From JAENVT01 sp031370745 (GTDB lineage Bacteria > Actinomycetota > Acidimicrobiia > Acidimicrobiales > Ilumatobacteraceae), in contig JANMQX010000231.1 of the NCBI GenBank assembly GCA_031370745.1, forward strand, positions 1 through 26,399: a stretch of 26,399 bases of DNA. Reading direction: 5' to 3'. Numbering within the stretch: the first letter of the stretch is position 1; the number at the start of each line of letters is the position of its first letter. Below are positions 1-7,186 of the stretch, piece after piece. The notes beneath the pieces were generated by a model. That model made no database searches. It was given only the letters and a program-made list of their open reading frames with translations, and had not been told where the DNA came from. Made by a program: the position numbers and the translations under genes.

Positions 1-42
1 GTCGTGGTGGTTGCCGCAGCCGTCGTGGTGGTTGCAGCAGCG
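1..42. repeat. 21-bp tandem repeat coding for Thr/Ala heptads
   Basis: Two consecutive 21-bp units (1-21 and 22-42) differ at only two positions, and a degenerate third begins at 43. They encode the TTTTAAA repeats of the secreted protein. The array continues beyond the window edge, so copy number is unknown. Confidence 0.75.
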
Positions 43-197
43 GTCGTGGTCGTGTCGTCGTCGTTGCTGACGTTTTGGGCGAGAACCTGTTGTAAGGGAC
101 TCGCACCTGTCGCGGCGGCGGCGAAGCCTGCGGCTCCCAACACCAGCGCTCCAGAGAACGCACAGGTGACGAGCATTCGATTTCTCGGGGTGAGCAT
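1..197 (-). CDS. Secreted Thr/Ala-repeat protein, N-terminal part
   Basis: The gene runs off the left edge of the window, so only the first 65 residues are visible. The ATG at 197 has a perfect AGGAGG at 204-209, six bases upstream. The N-terminus (MLTPRNRMLVTCAFSGALVL, then an Ala/Gly-rich stretch) reads as a signal peptide of about 30 residues. After a short stretch around residues 33-45 comes NDDD and then repeated TTTTAAA heptads, an extended low-complexity region typical of exported actinobacterial wall or stalk proteins. Function is not recognisable. It lies directly downstream of the sigma/anti-sigma pair but has its own ECF-type promoter (230-256), so it is probably a target of that sigma factor. 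A real gene is well supported; the role is unknown. Confidence 0.75.
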   Translation of the reverse strand, partial: MLTPRNRMLVTCAFSGALVLGAAGFAAAATGASPLQQVLAQNVSNDDDTTTTAAATTTTAAATTT

Positions 198-203
198 TAT
201 GAA

Positions 204-209
204 CCTCCT
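204..209 (-). promoter_or_regulatory. Strong ribosome binding site of the secreted protein
   Basis: AGGAGG on the minus strand, six bases before the ATG at 197. It fixes the start of the partial gene and is one of the few perfect Shine-Dalgarno sequences in the window. Confidence 0.8.
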
Positions 210-229
210 GAAAGCCAGTTACGACCCAT

Positions 230-256
230 GACACGTCGTAGGCAGTGGAATGGTTT
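230..256 (-). promoter_or_regulatory. ECF-type promoter of the secreted-protein gene
   Basis: On the minus strand AAACC (256-252) is followed after exactly 16 bases by CGTGTC (235-230), with TACG just before it (240-237). The same AAACC-N16-CGTGTC arrangement with the same TACG precedes the ECF sigma gene (1594-1620). Layout and spacing fit ECF promoters (AAC-rich -35, CGTC-like -10). A transcript would start near 223, giving a leader of about 26 bases that contains the ribosome binding site. Inferred from the match between the two sites only. Confidence 0.65.
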
Positions 257-272
257 GGTTCGCGCGGCGAGT

Positions 273-1052
273 TCAGCCGCCCTGGCCACTTCCAGAATGA
301 TCACCGCCGCTCGGATCTGCGGGAACTGTGGCGTCGCGGTTGTCGGATTTGATGTCAGATTTCTCCACGACGTTCGATTTCATCACTGCGTTGTCCAACT
401 GCACGGTGATCTGCGACTCGTGATTGTCGGACTTGAAGGTCACCTCGACCCGAGCGCCTGAGCGCTCGTCGACTTCGGCATGGAAACCCGCTGCCGGATT
501 CGTTGACCCGAGGGTCAGCTGCTCGCCGTCTTGATGAACGGTGATGCTGCCACCGATCGAGGCGAATGTGTGCGTGGCTGACTGTGCGCCGACAGGTGAC
601 GGCGCCGATGGGCTGTGAGCTTTCGTCGAGGTTCCGCTCGCCGGCTGCCCACCGGCCGCAGGGGCTTCGGTCTCGGGCACGGACGACTCGATTGCCTCGG
701 TGTCCGCCGTGGTGTCGGAAGCCAGCGCTGTCACCTCGCTGGCTTCGGGTGAGGTGGACTCGGTGGTCGACGAGGCCTCTTCGGTGGTGGCGATTCTGAC
801 GGCAACCTCGGTGCTGGGTTCGCCGGCCTTGCTCGGCACGAGCGAGTGTCGGGCGGGGCTCTGCAACGCAGCGGCGCCTACGGCGCTGACTACGAGCGAG
901 AGCGCGGCTGCGGTGGTCCATACCATGGCTCGACGCCGTCGGACCTGGCCGACGCGGCGCTGCCATGCTGAGAACGCGATGTTGTCGTCTGGATATGGCC
1001 CGCTGAGGCGACCCAGTTCTTGGCGCAGTTCGGGGTCGTGGAACTCAGTCAT
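273..1052 (-). CDS. Membrane anti-sigma-like protein
   Basis: A 259-residue protein. The ATG at 1052 overlaps the sigma-factor stop by eight bases and has a good GGAGG site (about 1062-1067), so the two are translationally coupled. About 42 cytosolic residues come first, ending in an RRRR cluster, then one membrane helix (about 43-63). A Ser/Thr/Glu/Pro-rich stalk (64-155) leads to an extracytoplasmic segment (about 160-240) that looks beta-rich (GGSITVHQDG, RVEVTFKSDN, ESQITVQLDN). There is no HxxxCxxC zinc anti-sigma motif, so it is not a classical ZAS anti-sigma factor. Position and topology suggest a sigma regulator or surface sensor; no named family was recognised. Confidence 0.7.
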   Translation of the reverse strand: MTEFHDPELRQELGRLSGPYPDDNIAFSAWQRRVGQVRRRRAMVWTTAAALSLVVSAVGAAALQSPARHSLVPSKAGEPSTEVAVRIATTEEASSTTESTSPEASEVTALASDTTADTEAIESSVPETEAPAAGGQPASGTSTKAHSPSAPSPVGAQSATHTFASIGGSITVHQDGEQLTLGSTNPAAGFHAEVDERSGARVEVTFKSDNHESQITVQLDNAVMKSNVVEKSDIKSDNRDATVPADPSGGDHSGSGQGG

Positions 1053-1566
1053 CCGAAAGCACCTCCTCCCCGTTTGCAACCACGGCCCGGAGTCGGGCGC
1101 GGCCTTGATGTAAATACGATTTGACTGCGCCTTCGCTGACATTGAGAGCGTCGGCAACTTCGGCAATCGACAACTCGTCGACGTAGAACAACGCCATTGC
1201 GATGCGTTGCTGCTTCGGGAGTTGAGCGAGGATCATCGGCAGGTCGGAGTCGAAGCCGTGCTGCTCGACGGGATCGACCTGGGGCTCGCCGGCAAGACGC
1301 TGAAGCGCCCTGCCCTTGCGGCTCTGCCTGCGGTGATCGTCGTGCAGCCGATTGATGGCAACTCTGCGAATCCACCCAACTGGATCGTCGTATTGCTCGA
1401 TTCGACGCCAATGCAGGTGAGCTTTCACGAAGGCTTCCTGTACCGCATCGGCTGCGACTTCACGATCGCCGCAGGCCAATGTGAGTGCACGAACCAACCG
1501 CCCGTAATGCGCGCGAAAAAGAGAGTCGACAGTCGCAACGACGGTGACCTCCGATGCCTCGCTCAT
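1045..1566 (-). CDS. ECF sigma factor (SigE-like)
   Basis: RNA polymerase sigma factor of the sigma-70 ECF group. Region 2 is visible as LFRAHYGRLVRALTLACGD followed by AADAVQEAFVKAHLHW and the WIRRVAINRLHDDHRR helix. Region 4 is LPKQQRIAMALFYVDELSIAEVADALNVSEGAVKSYLHQGRARLR. I chose the ATG at 1566 (173 residues); an in-frame GTG at 1587 would add seven residues and sits where transcription from the promoter at 1594-1620 should begin, so a leaderless GTG start is equally possible. The downstream coupled membrane gene probably regulates it. The promoter resembles the one of the secreted repeat protein, which suggests autoregulation and a surface-related regulon. Confidence 0.88.
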   Translation of the reverse strand: MSEASEVTVVATVDSLFRAHYGRLVRALTLACGDREVAADAVQEAFVKAHLHWRRIEQYDDPVGWIRRVAINRLHDDHRRQSRKGRALQRLAGEPQVDPVEQHGFDSDLPMILAQLPKQQRIAMALFYVDELSIAEVADALNVSEGAVKSYLHQGRARLRAVVANGEEVLSDD

Positions 1567-1593
1567 CGTGGAAAGTGTGTACACCACAAATCT

Positions 1594-1620
1594 GACACGC
1601 CGTAAGTGTTACCGAGGTTT
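1594..1620 (-). promoter_or_regulatory. ECF-type promoter of the sigma gene
   Basis: Minus strand: AAACC at 1620-1616, 16-base spacer, CGTGTC at 1599-1594, with TACG at 1604-1601 just before the -10 element. The spacing and the TACGnCGTGTCA block are identical to the site at 230-256. A start point about seven bases downstream falls on the in-frame GTG at 1587. Autoregulation by the sigma factor is inferred. Confidence 0.65.
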
Positions 1621-1680
1621 CGATCGAACCCAAGAATTCACCGTTCTACCTGGGGGAATATACGGAGCTACGATCGCTCG

Positions 1681-2649
1681 ATGGATGACATTCTCGATGT
1701 CGATCTGCTGGCGTTCGAGCGCGGCACGGCCACTCAACGAGCGGCGGTCGTCGACGGTGTCCGGCGCAGTCTGGCGACCGGTTTCGTGTACACGCGCCAC
1801 GATCTGTCGGAAGACCTCCTGGACAGTGCGTACGGCCTGCTTGCGGAGTTCTTTTCGCTGCCCCAGGCGGACAAGCAACAGTTCGTTGCGCCCGAAAGCC
1901 ACGGCCAGACGGGGTATACCGGCCTGCTCGTCGAAACGGCGGCCAGCAGCGACGTTCCCGACTGGAAAGAGATGCTCAATTGGGGCAGGGAGCTACCGGA
2001 AGGGCACCCTCTCCGGCAGCGGTATCCGCATCGCTATGGAACCCAGGTCTTGCCGGAGTCGGCCATCCCCGGTTGCCGGGAGCTTCTGAGCTTGTTCCAC
2101 GATCGAATCGAAGACACCCAGCGGCGGTTCCTGCGGGTCATCGCCGAGGCCATCGGCTGCCACGAGTCCTTGTTCGACGAGATGACCCGCAACGGGGCGA
2201 CGCTGACCAGGGCGATCCGCTACCCGCCGATGACCGAGTCGCCAGGAGGAACCCATGTGTGGGCGGGAGCCCACGGCGACATCAACCTGATCACCGCGCG
2301 GCCTCGGGCGACGGCGCCCGGTCTACAGGTCAAGGTCGGCGACGACTGGGTCGACGCGGTCGCGCCGGAGGGCCAGGTGATCATCAACACCGGGATGATG
2401 CTCGAACGTTTGACCAATGGTGTGCTGCCAACCGGCATCCACCGGGTCGTTGCCGCGCCGGGCTTCACCGGCGAACGATACAGCGTGGTGCAGTTCTGCC
2501 ATCCGACACCGTGGACCCTGCTGACGCCATTGGCCAGTTGCATCTCGGCCGACCATCCGCAGCGCGTTTCGGCGATGGTCAGTGCCGACTCGCTCGACAT
2601 GGTGTTGTACGAGATCAACCTCCTCGAGACGGCGCGAAGAGTCGGTTAG
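1681..2649 (+). CDS. 2-oxoglutarate/Fe(II) oxygenase, isopenicillin N synthase-like
   Basis: A 322-residue non-haem iron oxygenase of the isopenicillin N synthase/flavanone hydroxylase superfamily. The N-terminal part (about 5-110) resembles DIOX_N, including RRSLATGFVYTRH and FFSLPQADKQQF. The core carries the 2-His-1-carboxylate site H198-x-D200 (GAHGDINLIT) and distal H254 (TGIHRV), with the R266-x-S268 pair (ERYSVVQF) that binds 2-oxoglutarate in most members. All metal ligands are present, so the enzyme should be active; the substrate cannot be told from sequence. The ATG at 1681 is favoured because the conserved N-terminus starts there; upstream in-frame sequence is promoter-like. The ROK gene follows after 21 bases, probably in one transcript. 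Confidence 0.85.
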   Translation: MDDILDVDLLAFERGTATQRAAVVDGVRRSLATGFVYTRHDLSEDLLDSAYGLLAEFFSLPQADKQQFVAPESHGQTGYTGLLVETAASSDVPDWKEMLNWGRELPEGHPLRQRYPHRYGTQVLPESAIPGCRELLSLFHDRIEDTQRRFLRVIAEAIGCHESLFDEMTRNGATLTRAIRYPPMTESPGGTHVWAGAHGDINLITARPRATAPGLQVKVGDDWVDAVAPEGQVIINTGMMLERLTNGVLPTGIHRVVAAPGFTGERYSVVQFCHPTPWTLLTPLASCISADHPQRVSAMVSADSLDMVLYEINLLETARRVG

Positions 2650-2670
2650 GCCGCACCGGGCGAGGGTACC

Positions 2671-3588
2671 GTGCACCCCAAGATGAGTGAGACACGTGAC
2701 GTCGTTCTGGCGATCGATATCGGCGATTCCAAGCTGGCCGCGGGCCTGATGACGATGAAGGGTGAGCTCCTCGATCGCGAAGATGTCGACATTGATTTCG
2801 GGATGAACGCCGAAGCGTTGTTCGCCTCGCTCAACACGATCGCCCAGGGCCAGTTGGAACGGGCCAGGACCCATCACAACGGCCGGCCGGCCGCCGTCGG
2901 CGTCGGGTGTGCCGGACCCGTGCGCCCCGACGTCGTCGCCGTGTCGCCGATTCACATCCCGGCGTGGCGGTCGTTCCCGCTTCGTTCGAAGTTGGCCTCC
3001 GCCACAGCGCTCAACGTGTACGGCGACCTGGGTGCCAAGGCGTTGGCACTGGCCGAAGGATGGTTGGGTGCGGCGCAGGGCCGTCAGAATTTTCTGGCGA
3101 TGGTTGTGGCCTCGACCGTTGACGGTGGCATCGTGCTGAACGGCCAACTGATGGACGGTGCCAGCGGCAACGCCGGCCACGTCGGGCACGTCGTCGTCGA
3201 ACCGAACGGTCGCCGCTGCCTGTGCGGTTCACGAGGCTGTCTTGAAGCCGAGGCGTCGGGCCCGGCGATCGAGGCGATCACCGGCCGGACGCACCGCGAG
3301 CCGACGTACGAGATCATGCAGCGCACAGGTCGGCTGGTCGGCCGGGCAGTGGCATCGGTGTGCAACATGCTCGATCTCGATCTTGCCGTGGTCGGCGGAT
3401 CGGTCGCCCTTGGCTTCGGTGCCACGTTCTTCAACTCGGCGCAGGAAACGCTCGATGAACACGCGCAACTGTCGTTCAGTCGCAGCGCGAGGATCATCCC
3501 GGCGCGCCTCGGTGGGCGGGGTCCGCTGATCGGTGCCGGCGCTGTGGGAGTGCGCGGCCTGCGACGGGCAGGTCGCAACCGTGGGTAA
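2671..3588 (+). CDS. ROK-family protein (sugar kinase-like)
   Basis: A 305-residue ROK protein. The N-terminal phosphate-binding motif is AIDIGDSKLAAGL. The ROK zinc site is intact: a GH histidine in NAGHVGHVVV followed by CLCGSRGCLEA. The usual sugar- and catalysis-related motifs are altered: ND of ENDANAA is GD (VYGDLGAKALA), and the Glu of the ExGH motif is His (GHVGH). The aspartate base and the GCLE glutamate remain. It lacks an N-terminal HTH, so it is kinase-like rather than a repressor, but the substituted sugar-contact residues make a standard glucokinase role uncertain. GTG at 2671 is supported by GAGGG five bases upstream; ATG at 2683 is an alternative. Confidence 0.82.
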   Translation: MHPKMSETRDVVLAIDIGDSKLAAGLMTMKGELLDREDVDIDFGMNAEALFASLNTIAQGQLERARTHHNGRPAAVGVGCAGPVRPDVVAVSPIHIPAWRSFPLRSKLASATALNVYGDLGAKALALAEGWLGAAQGRQNFLAMVVASTVDGGIVLNGQLMDGASGNAGHVGHVVVEPNGRRCLCGSRGCLEAEASGPAIEAITGRTHREPTYEIMQRTGRLVGRAVASVCNMLDLDLAVVGGSVALGFGATFFNSAQETLDEHAQLSFSRSARIIPARLGGRGPLIGAGAVGVRGLRRAGRNRG

Positions 3589-3648
3589 TTCGATGATCCC
3601 GACCGTGCCCTACAAGATTTCCGAAGTTCCTACCCTGGAGGTACCGAG

Positions 3649-4536
3649 ATGACGAAGATTCGCAGTGGCGACTCGTCGATGATCGATGATCGTCGAGGCA
3701 GTGGCGGTGGCGGTGTGCTGTCCGGCCTGGGAGGCGGTGGGTTTCCGATCCCGATCAGGGCCGGCGGCGGCGTGCTCGGAATCATCGTGCTCCTGGCTTC
3801 GCTGTTGCTGCCGAGACTGCTCGGCAGCACCCAGAGCGCGGCCGGCGTCCCGCAGGCTGCTGACAAAGCCGCCGCTTCCGACGGTGCGTGCAACAGCGAT
3901 CTCGAGCAGATCGTCTGTGGAGCCACAGCCGACGTGCAGGCCTACTGGCAGGCAAATCTGCCTGCCTTCTACGGCACCACATACGAACCCACCAAGACCG
4001 TCTTCTTCACCAATAGCACCAATACCGGCTGCGGTCAGGCTTCCTCGCAGACCGGTCCGTTCTACTGCCCGGCCGATCATCTCGTCTACCTCGATCTCGG
4101 ATTCATGCAGGCGCTGGAACAACAGTTGGTCGGCACGACCAGCGATTTGGCCGAGCAGTACATCGTCGCCCACGAGTACGGCCACCACATCCAGAACCTG
4201 GTCGGCATCAGCGACAAGGTGCAGCAAGCACAGCAGAACGATCCCGGCCGGGCGAATCAGTATTCGGTGGCGACGGAGCTGCAAGCCGACTGCTTCGCCG
4301 GGATGTGGGTCGGCGATGTTGCTGCACGGGGCAAGCTGGATTCCGCTGCCGAACTGAAAGAGGCGCTCGGTGCCGCCGCCGCAGTCGGTGACGATCGCAT
4401 CCAACAGAAGACGCAGGGTCGAATCGACAAGGAATCATGGACCCACGGCTCCGCCGAGCAACGCCAGACGTGGTTCACTCGCGGTTACAACTCAGGCGAT
4501 CCGAAGCAGTGCGACACCTTCAGCGAGGTGTTGTAG
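3649..4536 (+). CDS. Membrane-anchored neutral zinc metallopeptidase (YpfJ-like)
   Basis: A 295-residue member of the YpfJ/KPN_02809 zinc-peptidase family (Pfam Zn_peptidase). It begins with a Gly-rich cytosolic segment (17-40), one membrane helix (about 41-57) and then the extracytoplasmic domain. The catalytic site is HEYGH at 175-179, with the downstream acidic ligand E210 in TELQADCFAGMW. Cysteines at 81, 90, 128, 140 and 215 could form disulfides outside the membrane. The start has a perfect GGAGGT (3637-3642) six bases upstream. The 3' end overlaps the convergent DUF418 gene by 17 bases. The physiological substrate is unknown for the whole family. Confidence 0.9.
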   Translation: MTKIRSGDSSMIDDRRGSGGGGVLSGLGGGGFPIPIRAGGGVLGIIVLLASLLLPRLLGSTQSAAGVPQAADKAAASDGACNSDLEQIVCGATADVQAYWQANLPAFYGTTYEPTKTVFFTNSTNTGCGQASSQTGPFYCPADHLVYLDLGFMQALEQQLVGTTSDLAEQYIVAHEYGHHIQNLVGISDKVQQAQQNDPGRANQYSVATELQADCFAGMWVGDVAARGKLDSAAELKEALGAAAAVGDDRIQQKTQGRIDKESWTHGSAEQRQTWFTRGYNSGDPKQCDTFSEVL

Positions 4537-5653
4537 ACAGCTGCGGCGCGGAGCGGCCGCCACCGAACTTCCGATAGAGCCATTCTGCCGGGCCGATTCC
4601 AAATCGCCGCTGCCACAGCGCCGCCAGCACGATTGCCACGGCCCAGAAGCCAGCGGCGAAGCCGAGGGCCACGTCGAGGCCCGTCGGGCGGATCAGGTGC
4701 CAACGAACGACGACCGCGTTGAACACCAGTGCGTGCAGCACGTAGAGCGTCAGCGTGGTACGCCCTGCCGCAGCGAGAGCCCGCGTCAGAACACTCGAGC
4801 GTGTTCGTTCGGCGATCCAACCGATCACGCAGAACGCAGTGATCGATGAACCGAGCGCGCAGACCGTGTAGTTGAGGCTGCGGCTGAAGGGATCGGTACC
4901 CAAGAGCTGGGCTCGCAGCGGAGTATTGGCGAACAGGTGGTTGACAAGGTACGTGCCGGTGACCATGAGCACGCCCAACGCGGCGAGCACTTTGCGCAGC
5001 GCGGCGGTCAACGGCAGGTAGCGACCCATGACCATTCCGGTGCACAGGAACGCGAGCCACGGGAGAAGAGGATGCGTGCCGTTTATGAACGTATCGAACA
5101 CCAAGCGGCGCGGAGATCGATAGGGAGTTGCCCCATACCACCCACCGAACAGCCATTGGGTATCGCCCTCGGTCTCGAAGGCCCACCACTGCAACGCTGC
5201 CGCTCCCATCGCAGCGACCGCGCCGATGAGGATCAGCCACCGTGTGCGCAACACGAACAGCAATCCACCGACGATGAAGTATGCGCCGTAGAAGAACAGG
5301 ATCGTGCCGGCCCATAGCCACTCGAAGAAGAACCCGAAGCAGTACAAGAGGAACCCTCGGCGAATGAGTGTCCAACGATCTGCACCGCGTCGCAGCCGAT
5401 CACCGGTGATGCGGCCGCGATTGGTCATCAGCGTGATTCCCATGCCCGCGACCAATACGAACGCCGCGGCGAACCGGGTCGACAACGGACCCATCCATGG
5501 GTTGAAGAAACGACTGATCGCCGATTCGCCGACCGGCCCGCCGAGATCGATCAGGAAGCCGTGGTAGTTCATCATCGCCACGCCGATCAGGGCCACGCCG
5601 CGCGTGACATCGAGGTCGATGACGCGATCGGCCGACGGTTCGCTCAGACCCAT
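4520..5653 (-). CDS. DUF418/YeiB-like multi-pass membrane protein
   Basis: A 377-residue protein with about ten hydrophobic helices. The N-terminus (DVTRGVALIGVAMMNYHGF, residues 15-33) is the signature of the DUF1624/heparan-acetyltransferase-like fold. The C-terminus carries LTLYVLHALVF and FGIGPAEWLYRKF, which is the DUF418 signature. Members are predicted membrane acyl-group transferases or transporters; the substrate is unknown. The start ATG overlaps the stop of the upstream racemase-like gene (ATGGGTCTGA, 10 bases), so the two are cotranslated. Given its partner, a cell-envelope modification role is plausible but inferred. Confidence 0.82.
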   Translation of the reverse strand: MGLSEPSADRVIDLDVTRGVALIGVAMMNYHGFLIDLGGPVGESAISRFFNPWMGPLSTRFAAAFVLVAGMGITLMTNRGRITGDRLRRGADRWTLIRRGFLLYCFGFFFEWLWAGTILFFYGAYFIVGGLLFVLRTRWLILIGAVAAMGAAALQWWAFETEGDTQWLFGGWYGATPYRSPRRLVFDTFINGTHPLLPWLAFLCTGMVMGRYLPLTAALRKVLAALGVLMVTGTYLVNHLFANTPLRAQLLGTDPFSRSLNYTVCALGSSITAFCVIGWIAERTRSSVLTRALAAAGRTTLTLYVLHALVFNAVVVRWHLIRPTGLDVALGFAAGFWAVAIVLAALWQRRFGIGPAEWLYRKFGGGRSAPQLSTTPR

Positions 5654-6588
5654 TCGACCTCGTCGACCAGTGTCGAGATCAGCGGTCGCTGCACGTCGAC
5701 CCGATCACCGACCGCCGGGCACGGAGCGCCCTCGGCCACGATGACCATCGAGGTGTGCATGTGCGGTGGCTCGAGAAGTGGCAGCCGGGTGCGGGCGAAG
5801 TGGAAGGGACTTGCGCCTCCGTCCAACGGGCCGACTCCGTGAGCCGAACCTGCATCGATCAGCACGAGATGACCGTCGTTCTGTATCTCGGTGAGGTGGT
5901 ATCCAGCACGTTCTCCGGCGCGAACAGCATGCACTGCTGTGACATCGGCGTGCAGTTGCAAAGCGGACTTGTCGCCATGCCAGAGCGATGTGCCGAGCCG
6001 AAGCCGGAACTGGCGGTGGGGATGAGCTGAACGCAGCGCGGCGTAGGACTGCGGTTGTAGGTGGCTGAGCCAGAATGGCTGCCTCGGATCGACATGATCG
6101 AGCCAGCCATCGATCTCGGCGCGCCGATCGGCGTCGGAACCTGCCAGCGGAAGATGCAGTGCGTAGCCGACCACATCGAGACCGCCGGCAGTCGCCGCAG
6201 CGACGAGAGCTTGCAGGTCGTCTTGTGTCGCTCCGTACCGGTGCATCGATGATTGCAGCTTCACGATGGCTCGTCCGCGCCAACGGGCCAGTGCATCGAC
6301 GTCGCGCATGGAACCGACGGTGAGGATCGCTGGGACGGCAGTGAGTGGCGGGGGCTGGAGCGTTGGGGTCAGCACCACCGGCGTGACTCGCTCCGCGACG
6401 TGGTCGAGCTCGCGGATCGTGCCCACGCAGACGTAGTCGGACAGTCCCTTGACCAGAGGATGCAACGTCGCTCGGCCGAACCCGTATCCGTTGCCCTTCA
6501 CGACAGGCACCAGCCCGTCGACGGTCGCCGCCATGTGGTCGATATGAGCCTGCCAGGCGGCGCGCTGAACGGTAAGTCGCAAGGGCAT
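5644..6588 (-). CDS. Alanine racemase-like PLP protein
   Basis: A 314-residue protein of the alanine racemase N-terminal (fold-type III PLP) family. The PLP lysine is K31 in PVVKGNGYGFG, matching AVKANAYGHG of true racemases. SSMHRYG corresponds to the usual TGMNRLG, and RLGTSLWHGD to the RPGxALYG phosphate-binding region. The C-terminal half is short: the YADGYPR segment that carries the second catalytic base is replaced by VLIDAGSAHGVG. From memory, a related actinobacterial subfamily is often encoded beside FemABX peptidyltransferases. It is therefore probably not a standard alanine racemase. ATG at 6588 is preferred over TTG at 6597. The downstream DUF418 gene overlaps it. Confidence 0.75.
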   Translation of the reverse strand: MPLRLTVQRAAWQAHIDHMAATVDGLVPVVKGNGYGFGRATLHPLVKGLSDYVCVGTIRELDHVAERVTPVVLTPTLQPPPLTAVPAILTVGSMRDVDALARWRGRAIVKLQSSMHRYGATQDDLQALVAAATAGGLDVVGYALHLPLAGSDADRRAEIDGWLDHVDPRQPFWLSHLQPQSYAALRSAHPHRQFRLRLGTSLWHGDKSALQLHADVTAVHAVRAGERAGYHLTEIQNDGHLVLIDAGSAHGVGPLDGGASPFHFARTRLPLLEPPHMHTSMVIVAEGAPCPAVGDRVDVQRPLISTLVDEVEWV

Positions 6589-6655
6589 GCAGGTCAAACG
6601 GTAGTTCGTGCGGTCTTTGGCGCACCTGCACCCCTATTGCCTGTTTAATCCCGAG

Positions 6656-6684
6656 TTGTCCGATCGGATTTGTCGGTCTATCGT
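6656..6684 (+). promoter_or_regulatory. Candidate sigma-70-type promoter of the DUF4395 gene
   Basis: TTGTCC (6656-6661) and TATCGT (6679-6684) are separated by exactly 17 bases. The expected start point (about 6691) coincides with the GTG start at 6692, which has no ribosome binding site, so the transcript is probably leaderless. Confidence 0.45.
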
Positions 6685-6691
6685 TCGTGGT

Positions 6692-7186
6692 GTGCGCAAA
6701 GTGTTCAGCTTTCCCAATCCGGTCAACGAGACGTCGGCTCGGCTGGTGGCTGGTGGCGTCGTGGCCCAAGGCGTTGCTTTTCTGGCGACGAGGCAATGGT
6801 GGGTCTTGATCCCATTGGTGTACGGCTTCCTGGCCAGGGTGCTCGGCGGACCGCGGTTCAGCCCGCTCGGTCAAGTGGTGACCCGAGTCGTCACACCGCG
6901 CCTCGACATCGAGCACCGCTTCGTTGCCGGCCCACCGAAGCGGTTCGCCCAAGCGATCGGACTGGTCTTCAGCGCAGGCGCGTTGCTGTCGTGGCCGTTG
7001 GGTGCGCACCCGGTCGCGTACGTGCTGATCGGCGGTCTCGTCGTAGCCGCGACGCTCGAGTCGGTGTTCGCCATTTGCCTCGGATGTCTCGTCTTCAACC
7101 GGTTGATTCGCTGGGGTCTGATTCCCGCCGAGGTGTGTGCGGAATGCAACGATCTCAAGCGGCAGTACGTCCCGGCCAACTCGTGA
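6692..7186 (+). CDS. DUF4395 family membrane protein
   Basis: A 164-residue protein beginning VRKVFSFPNPVNETSARLVAGG, the typical start of DUF4395. Helices run from about 18-55 and 95-140. A second conserved block, FAICLGCLVFNRLIRWGLIP, ends with paired cysteines (CLGC, then CAEC near residue 150). Family members are small membrane proteins often found near thioredoxin or rhodanese genes; the function is not established. No upstream ribosome binding site is visible and a promoter lies directly upstream, so a leaderless GTG start is likely. The 3' end overlaps the convergent mftF gene by 32 bases. Confidence 0.82.
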   Translation: MRKVFSFPNPVNETSARLVAGGVVAQGVAFLATRQWWVLIPLVYGFLARVLGGPRFSPLGQVVTRVVTPRLDIEHRFVAGPPKRFAQAIGLVFSAGALLSWPLGAHPVAYVLIGGLVVAATLESVFAICLGCLVFNRLIRWGLIPAEVCAECNDLKRQYVPANS

